64,000 nucleotides of DNA. It comes from Bacillota bacterium. GTDB lineage: Bacteria; Bacillota_A; Clostridia; Lachnospirales; Lachnospiraceae. The translations under genes were made by a program, and so were the position numbers. Within the stretch, counting starts at the first letter, position 1, and every line of letters begins with the position of its first letter. Below, piece by piece: positions 57,220 through 64,000 of this stretch. The stretch covers positions 372,001-436,000 of the forward strand of contig JAEYMU010000056.1 of the NCBI GenBank assembly GCA_023407175.1, given 5' to 3'. The notes beneath the pieces are model-generated. The model searched no databases, had not been told where the DNA came from, and was given only the letters and a program-made list of their open reading frames with translations.

Positions 57220-57960
57220 TCAGTCATAAATCTCTGCATAAGCTTTATAATAGTCATAATATTTGGTATCACAGGCAGAGAATAAATAACGAGCAAAAAT
57301 ATTAGCTATCTTATATCCCTTCTCTTCAAAATATTCCAGATGTGGTTTATAGGCGTCTACTGACGGATTACTATAATCAACCTTAAGGATAAAGGACAAA
57401 AAAGTAGCCCTTCTGTCCTTCTTCCAGATTATCTCATGATGCTCCGCCGTAGATATGGCCAGCCCTGTCTCTATTTTGTTATCAGCCGGATTGTATAACA
57501 GGATGCTCTGATATTGATCCTTTATATACACGGACCAGGCCTCAGTATCATCAATGGAAAATGCGTAAATACAGTCATAATCCGGCTCTTCCTCCTGATA
57601 CTGATGTGCAAGCATTCTATTATATTCCCGGATGCAGTGAACCTTTTTATTAATATATTCCTTCGCAGTATATAATTCCTGGAGCTTTTGATCCAAGTCA
57701 TGGTCCAGGGCAATCAAGGACTCCTCCAGCTCATCCGGGGACAGCTGCGGCTGCCGCTTCATTTCCTGAAGTGACATTCTTAAACAACGAAAATGTGCCA
57801 AATCAGAGATGGTATACACTGAGCCATGATTATATTTCCGGTAATTATTCACATTATCCCGGGGTAATTTAATCAATCCCTCACTCTCCCAATAGCGGAT
57901 CGTTGATTTGGGGATATTTAGAAGCCGGGATATTTCACCGATTGTAAATGTGTTTTTCAT
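57220..57960 (-). CDS. MerR-family transcriptional regulator
   Basis: A 246-residue regulator. The N-terminal MerR helix-turn-helix is TIGEISRLLNIPKSTIRYWESEGLI, followed by the wing and a coiled-coil linker (about 75-110). The C-terminal half (about 120-246) is an unidentified sensor domain rich in Tyr and Trp, possibly of the GyrI-like type. The start at 57960 fits GAGGTG upstream. Promoter sites it might bind are not identifiable here. Confidence 0.87.
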   Translation of the reverse strand: MKNTFTIGEISRLLNIPKSTIRYWESEGLIKLPRDNVNNYRKYNHGSVYTISDLAHFRCLRMSLQEMKRQPQLSPDELEESLIALDHDLDQKLQELYTAKEYINKKVHCIREYNRMLAHQYQEEEPDYDCIYAFSIDDTEAWSVYIKDQYQSILLYNPADNKIETGLAISTAEHHEIIWKKDRRATFLSFILKVDYSNPSVDAYKPHLEYFEEKGYKIANIFARYLFSACDTKYYDYYKAYAEIYD

Positions 57961-57993
57961 ATGCACCTCATTCATTTGCCAGTACGGACAATA

Positions 57994-58506
57994 CTATACA
58001 AGAATTTGTTTGATATAGCGTTCCAGGGTGATACTGTAAAGCCTGCAATGGGTCAGGTCACTTTCGTAATGAAATCCCGATTTTTCAAAGGCTTTTATTG
58101 ATCTTACATTATTGGGGTGTATTTTTGCAATAATACGGGGTATTCTCCATTGGAAAAATGCCTGTTTTAACCCCTGTTCAATAGATTTTGTTCCAAGTCC
58201 CTGCCCCCATCGCTTTTCATCTCCGATTACAACCACCATCTCTGCCTCTCCCTTTTTATGAACTAGCTTTATAAAACCGATGGGCTTATCATGATTGGAC
58301 AGTATCATACAAAAGATTCCGTTGCGGTTAAACAAATGTGTCATAATATCCATATTAACTTTCTCGATGATATAGTTAATTTCAGAGGATATATCGGAGG
58401 TTTCATTCAAATATTTCGTTATTTCAGAATTTTTCAGCCATTCTCCGATGATTAAGGCATCCTTTCGTGTTACCTCCTGAGTTAGTGTTACACTAAATGC
58501 TCCCAT
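57994..58506 (-). CDS. GNAT acetyltransferase (RimJ/RimL-like)
   Basis: A 170-residue acetyltransferase. The acetyl-CoA loop is IGDEKRWGQGLGTKSIEQGLK, and IAKIHPNNVRSIKAFEKSGFHYE is the typical RimJ/RimL C-terminal block. The substrate is unknown. It lies 33 bases upstream of the MerR gene on the same strand, so co-expression is likely. GAAAGGAATGATATA precedes the ATG. Confidence 0.88.
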   Translation of the reverse strand: MGAFSVTLTQEVTRKDALIIGEWLKNSEITKYLNETSDISSEINYIIEKVNMDIMTHLFNRNGIFCMILSNHDKPIGFIKLVHKKGEAEMVVVIGDEKRWGQGLGTKSIEQGLKQAFFQWRIPRIIAKIHPNNVRSIKAFEKSGFHYESDLTHCRLYSITLERYIKQILV

Positions 58507-58691
58507 TATATCATTCCTTTCATAATATAATAAAAGCCTTTCATAGGATCAGATGTACTATGACGGTTCTTTACTATTATCAACATTATAAACGTTAAAG
58601 TTCCTTTAATGTCAATAGTGCTGCTGTCAAATTCTGTTTTCCAAAAAATATCATTAAAAGACATTTTATAGTCATTTCTTTAGTTTGCAGA

Positions 58692-58720
58692 TTGCATAAA
58701 TAAAAGAATACATGTATAAT
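58692..58720 (+). promoter_or_regulatory. Promoter of gdhA
   Basis: -35 TTGCAT (58692-58697), 17-bp spacer, perfect -10 TATAAT (58715-58720). The leader is about 50 bases, with AAAGGAG before the ATG. Confidence 0.75.
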
Positions 58721-58760
58721 GAAAAAATGCAAATGCAAAGACGTATTTGTAAGTTCTTAA

Positions 58761-60113
<1,353 letters not shown>

Positions 60114-60145
60114 AGCATAAATATTGTAACGAATAGAAACTCCTT

Positions 60146-60198
60146 GAAGGAGCCTTGCATAATAGCTGATTTGGCTATGAAGCAAAGGCTTCTTTTTT
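60146..60198 (+). terminator. Terminator of gdhA
   Basis: A stem formed from GAAGGAGCCTTGCATAATAGC and GCTATGAAGCAAAGGCTTC, with internal bulges, is followed by six T residues. Confidence 0.85.
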
Positions 60199-60371
60199 AT
60201 CCCCCGCAGCATACCCAAACATTGTATTTCAGCCGCTTAAGCATGGATACATCCATGGAAATATCCCCAATTAATAATGGTTTACTTACCTTCTCTCTAT
60301 CTGTTATAATTAGTTGGATTGCACTAAAATCAGATACATTCAGATCATTTATTCCATAATTCGGAGGAGCT

Positions 60372-62735
60372 ATGTCATTTAATAAATTAAAGCTTAATCA
60401 AAAGCTATATTTCGGTTTTGGTATCGTAATACTTCTTATGGTTATATTGATTGGATATACCTATGTTAACTACAACACACAGGTGGACGCCGTGGAAATC
60501 AACCTGCATACCTATCAGGTAATGAGCGAGGCAGACGGTATTTTAGAAAGTCTGTTGAATATGGAAACCGGTGCAAGGGGCTTTGCCCTTACAGGCAAAG
60601 AGGAATTCTTAGAACCGTACAATAATGGCAAGACGGAATATGAACAGCATTATGAAGAAATAAAGTCCTTAACCACTAAAAATTCTTCACAACAGGATAG
60701 ACTGCTTCAATTGCAGGAGCGGTATGAAACCTGGTATGAGTGGGAATCGAATAAAATCGTGGACGGAAGAAGAAATGTTAATAACGGCCAGATGAGCATG
60801 GATGCTCTTATTTCATTGGTCCAGACGAATACCGGCAAAAATGAGATGGACAGCATACGGCTTATTGTTAAGGATATTATTAAGGAAGAACAGAGATTGC
60901 TGGATATAAGGGATCATGCTTTAAGAAGCACACAGAGGGCAACCGCATATGCAATTATAATCGGCGGAATATTAGCCGCCTTACTGGCAGTTCTTATATC
61001 CTTATTCACCGCCAGAAGTGTCTCAAAGCCTGTAAAGCTTCTGATAAAGGCTACTAAAGAAATAACGGATAAAAATTATCAATCCTCCATCGAACTGAAA
61101 ACAGATAAGGAATTGGGTGTTCTGATTGAACGTTTTAATGAGATGCAGAATGCAATTCTTCTGCGGGAGGAACAGTTGGAGAAGAAGAACGAAATCCTCA
61201 AGTCCCAGATGGTTGAGGTCAATGAGGCAAACCGGCTGAAAAGCCAATTTTTAGCCAACATGTCACACGAGCTGCGAACGCCTCTTAACTCAATCATTGG
61301 TTTTACTACCCGTGTATTAAAAAAGAGCGGTGACTGTCTGCCGGAAACTCAGAAGGAAAACCTGACTATTGTAAAGGAAGAGGCCCAGCATCTGCTGGAG
61401 CTCATAAACAGCCTTTTGGACTATTCCAAGATTGAAGCAGGAAAAATGGAAGTACATATCGAAGCCTTTAATCTTGTCAATGTGGTCAATGAGGTATATC
61501 TTATGACAAATACACTGGCCGAGGGCAGAAATATTCAATATACGCAGGAGCTTCCCAGTGATGATACTCTCATAATTATCAGCGACAGAATAAAAATCAA
61601 GCAGATTATGATTAATTTGTTAAGTAATGCTTTCAAATATTCTGATAAGGGCACCATAACACTATCCCTAAAGCGGGAATCCAATTCCTGTTATATTCGT
61701 GTACAGGACCAGGGTATCGGAATATCTCCGGAAAACATAGATAATATTTTTGATGAATTTCGCCAGGTGGATGGCACCTATACTAGAAAGGTGGGCGGTA
61801 CAGGTCTCGGCCTCTCGATTACAAAAAAGCTCACCCAAATGCTGGGCGGCAAAATAACGGTCACCAGTACCCTTGGTGAGGGAAGCTGCTTCACAGTAGT
61901 TTTACCCGTTGATTATTTTGAAAAAAACACTCCAAAGGAAGCTTCCGTACCGGAAAGCAAACCAACAAAGGCCGGTAAGAGGGTTGTCTGCATTGACGAT
62001 GATTTCAATGTGCAAAGGCTCTATTCCCAGTATCTCGGCGAGCATAATTTTGAGATCATAAAGCTAAACGGTCAGGAAAATGTTGTTGCCGAGATCATTG
62101 AACTGATGCCGGATATAATTATCCTGGATATTCTCCTCCCTCACAGGGATGGCTGGGAGATATTGAGCGACTTAAAGAACAATGCAAGGACAAAAAAGAT
62201 TCCCGTGATTATGGCTTCCGTACTTAGTGAGAAGAATCTGGCCTATCAGATGAAAGCAGATGAATTTCTCATAAAACCCGTTACACAGGAAGAGCTTATT
62301 GATACCATTACACGCACACTTTTTGATAAAACAGCCATTGATGTACTGGTTGCCGATGATGATGAAAACTTTCTTAATCTGATGGAGCAGTTCTTAAGGG
62401 AAGAAGCCCTTGCATACCGGTTTGCCAGGGATGGTGAAGAAACCCTCCGGCAGATGCAGCACAAAAAACCGGATATCCTTATCCTGGATTTAATGATGCC
62501 AAAAAAAGATGGATTTTCTGTGCTGGATGAGATAAGAAGTACCCCGGATATAAAGGATACGCCTGTAATTGTTGTAACATCCAAGGATTTGACCAATAAG
62601 GAAAAGGAAGAGCTTCAAAGCAGGTCAAGTATGGTTATTCAAAAGTCGGGAGTTATGATTGAACAGGTTATGGATATTTTAATAGTTAAAATCAAGGAGA
62701 AATCAAATCATGACAAAAAAAGTTCTGCTGGTTGA
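60372..62735 (+). CDS. Hybrid sensor histidine kinase, CHASE3-HAMP-HisKA-HATPase-REC-REC
   Basis: A 787-residue membrane kinase. TM1 is about 11-32 and TM2 about 193-213, with a CHASE3-like extracellular helix bundle between (LNMETGARGFALTGKEEFLEPY). HAMP is 214-265. The HisKA phosphorylation site is His299 in FLANMSHELRTPLNS. The ATPase domain has the N-box NLLSNAFKYS and GTGLGLSI (about 405-515). Two receiver domains follow (Asp in IILDILLPHRDG and LILDLMMPKKDG). The response regulator start lies inside its 3' end (26-base overlap). GGAGGAGCT precedes the ATG. Confidence 0.93.
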   Translation: MSFNKLKLNQKLYFGFGIVILLMVILIGYTYVNYNTQVDAVEINLHTYQVMSEADGILESLLNMETGARGFALTGKEEFLEPYNNGKTEYEQHYEEIKSLTTKNSSQQDRLLQLQERYETWYEWESNKIVDGRRNVNNGQMSMDALISLVQTNTGKNEMDSIRLIVKDIIKEEQRLLDIRDHALRSTQRATAYAIIIGGILAALLAVLISLFTARSVSKPVKLLIKATKEITDKNYQSSIELKTDKELGVLIERFNEMQNAILLREEQLEKKNEILKSQMVEVNEANRLKSQFLANMSHELRTPLNSIIGFTTRVLKKSGDCLPETQKENLTIVKEEAQHLLELINSLLDYSKIEAGKMEVHIEAFNLVNVVNEVYLMTNTLAEGRNIQYTQELPSDDTLIIISDRIKIKQIMINLLSNAFKYSDKGTITLSLKRESNSCYIRVQDQGIGISPENIDNIFDEFRQVDGTYTRKVGGTGLGLSITKKLTQMLGGKITVTSTLGEGSCFTVVLPVDYFEKNTPKEASVPESKPTKAGKRVVCIDDDFNVQRLYSQYLGEHNFEIIKLNGQENVVAEIIELMPDIIILDILLPHRDGWEILSDLKNNARTKKIPVIMASVLSEKNLAYQMKADEFLIKPVTQEELIDTITRTLFDKTAIDVLVADDDENFLNLMEQFLREEALAYRFARDGEETLRQMQHKKPDILILDLMMPKKDGFSVLDEIRSTPDIKDTPVIVVTSKDLTNKEKEELQSRSSMVIQKSGVMIEQVMDILIVKIKEKSNHDKKSSAG

Positions 62736-63081
62736 AGATAATCCCAACAATATGCGTCTGATCAGGCAACTTATGGAGGACATCGATGAGGATATCGAAT
62801 TAATTTGCGCAGACCAGGGAAAGACCGCCATACAGCTTGCAAAGGATATTCCTTTGAAGCTGATATTAATGGATATATCACTTCCTGATATGAATGGTAT
62901 AACAGTTACAGATAAATTGAAGGAATATCCTCATCTGAAGAATATTCCCTTTATCGCTGTTACTGCATATGCAATGACCCAGGACGAACAAGGCTTCAGA
63001 GAAACCTTTGATGACTATATATCCAAGCCGATTGATGATGATATCTTTACAGATAAAATAAAGCAATGGATAAGAGGATAA
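62710..63081 (+). CDS. Single-domain response regulator (DivK/CheY-like)
   Basis: A 123-residue receiver-only protein. KVLLVEDNPNNMRLIRQLM is the acidic pocket, LILMDISLPDMNG carries the phosphoryl-accepting Asp, and FIAVTAYAM and SKPID the Thr/Ala and Lys. No output domain, so it relays phosphate or binds a partner. It overlaps the hybrid kinase by 26 bases and precedes the diguanylate cyclase, which suggests a shared phosphorelay. Confidence 0.92.
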   Translation: MTKKVLLVEDNPNNMRLIRQLMEDIDEDIELICADQGKTAIQLAKDIPLKLILMDISLPDMNGITVTDKLKEYPHLKNIPFIAVTAYAMTQDEQGFRETFDDYISKPIDDDIFTDKIKQWIRG

Positions 63082-63087
63082 TAATAA

Positions 63088-63981
63088 ATGAGTGAGAAAA
63101 TTCTAATCGTCGATGATAACAAAAATAATTTAAGGCTGCTTCAGAACATTCTGGAGGATGAGGACTTTGAAGTGTTTGCAACCAGCAATAGCCTGGAGGT
63201 TGTTGGCATGACCGTAGAGGTAAAGCCCTCCGCAATCCTCCTGGATGTGATGATGCCCGGACTGGATGGCTTTGAGGTCTTCAGTCTGCTGAAAAAAGAA
63301 CCTACGGCTAAGGATATACCGGTTATAATGATTACAGCCAGAACAGATGCCCAGGATTTAAAGACGGCTTTCGACCTTGGCGTCTTTGATTATATCAAAA
63401 AGCCCATTGATGAAGTTGAAGTTATTGCACGTGTTAAATCCTCCTTAAGATTTAAAGAACAGCAGGATAAATTAAAGAAAATGGCCTTCACGGACGGATT
63501 AACCGGCCTGTTTAATCATGCCCTGCTGATTGAACTGTTTGAAAAAGAATATAGGAAGCTGAAATGCAATAAAAGCAATATAGCTTTTATGATGCTGGAT
63601 ATCGATTATTTTAAAAAGGTTAACGACACCTACGGTCATCCGGCCGGAGACATGATCCTTAAGCAGATTGCGGAAATTCTTATAAATCACACCAGATTCA
63701 GTGATATTGTCGGCAGATACGGAGGGGAAGAATTCGGAATATTCCTTCCCGAAACCAATGAACAGGAGGCCTGCCTGATCAGTGAAAAAATACGTCAGAC
63801 CGTTGAAAGCAACTATTTTGACATTGGCAGTGAAAAAATAAAAATAACCTTGAGTATCGGTATTTGTTCATCGGAATACGTCGAAACCGTTAAATATAAG
63901 GAAGTAATAAAAAAGGCCGATGAAGCCCTCTATCAAGCGAAAATGAACGGCCGGAACCGGGTGGAGCTCTTCAGAGCGTAA
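63088..63981 (+). CDS. REC-GGDEF diguanylate cyclase (PleD-like)
   Basis: A 297-residue response regulator. The receiver (about 1-120) has LIVDDNKNNLRLL, ILLDVMMPGLDG and KKPID. The GGDEF domain (about 130-297) has the active-site GGEEF and DIDYFKKVNDTYGH. RFSD lies five residues before GGEEF, the RxxD inhibitory site that binds c-di-GMP. Phosphorylation by the upstream kinase should drive c-di-GMP synthesis with feedback control. It starts six bases after the response regulator. Confidence 0.94.
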   Translation: MSEKILIVDDNKNNLRLLQNILEDEDFEVFATSNSLEVVGMTVEVKPSAILLDVMMPGLDGFEVFSLLKKEPTAKDIPVIMITARTDAQDLKTAFDLGVFDYIKKPIDEVEVIARVKSSLRFKEQQDKLKKMAFTDGLTGLFNHALLIELFEKEYRKLKCNKSNIAFMMLDIDYFKKVNDTYGHPAGDMILKQIAEILINHTRFSDIVGRYGGEEFGIFLPETNEQEACLISEKIRQTVESNYFDIGSEKIKITLSIGICSSEYVETVKYKEVIKKADEALYQAKMNGRNRVELFRA

Positions 63982-64000
63982 TCCGTTGTACGTATTCCTT

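Overview
The window looks like chromosomal DNA of a spore-forming, low to mid G+C Firmicute, most likely a Lachnospiraceae-type Clostridium (inference). The evidence is strong AGGAGG-type ribosome binding sites throughout, a cotJ spore-coat operon, a BspA-type leucine-rich-repeat secreted protein, a catabolic NADP-type glutamate dehydrogenase, and plant cell wall glycosidases of families GH28 and GH2. No rRNA, functional tRNA, phage or CRISPR array was seen. The only mobile-element signature found is a short MITE-like palindrome.

Layout. 0.1-10 kb holds a small duplicated-domain protein, the LRR/Ig-like/FN3 exoprotein, a three-gene catabolic-looking operon (altered FMN dehydrogenase, TIM-barrel isomerase, histidine phosphatase), DUF1697, a YgiD-like dioxygenase, a PadR/methyltransferase pair with a double palindromic operator, and msrB. 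10-18 kb is a compact leftward cluster: NrtR-type Nudix regulator, nicotinamidase, SPFH protein, NAD-kinase-like protein and two WYL proteins. After a terminator and a new promoter come a non-coding stretch with two tRNA-like modules, a doubtful small ORF and a slipin. 18-20.5 kb holds a phosphotransferase, a lipoprotein and a small unknown gene. 20.5-27.5 kb is a rightward operon of a PucR regulator, a cytosine-deaminase-like enzyme and a five-gene Urt/Liv-type ABC importer, interrupted by the MITE. 27.5-38 kb has GH28, an AraC regulator, GH2 beta-mannosidase, an AAC(3)-family acetyltransferase, two small membrane proteins, argC, cotJ(AB)-cotJC, a metallo-hydrolase and an ArsC-like protein. 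38-48 kb is a four-gene nonribosomal peptide operon: A-PCP, two sister GT4 glycosyltransferases, and C-A-PCP-TE fused to an MFS transporter. 48.6-58.5 kb holds GNAT enzymes, a BlaI/BlaR1-like pair, transporters, lipid-related hydrolases and regulators. 58.7-64 kb has gdhA and a three-gene phosphorelay/c-di-GMP cluster.

The two regions that look most like under-described systems are the NAD/SPFH/WYL/tRNA-like-RNA/slipin cluster (10.1-17.9 kb) and the glycosyltransferase-containing NRPS operon (38.2-48.4 kb). The second has a cysteine in place of the thioesterase serine, a fused exporter, and short NRPS-linker-like tails on both glycosyltransferases. Functions beyond the recognised families are inference; no database search was run.
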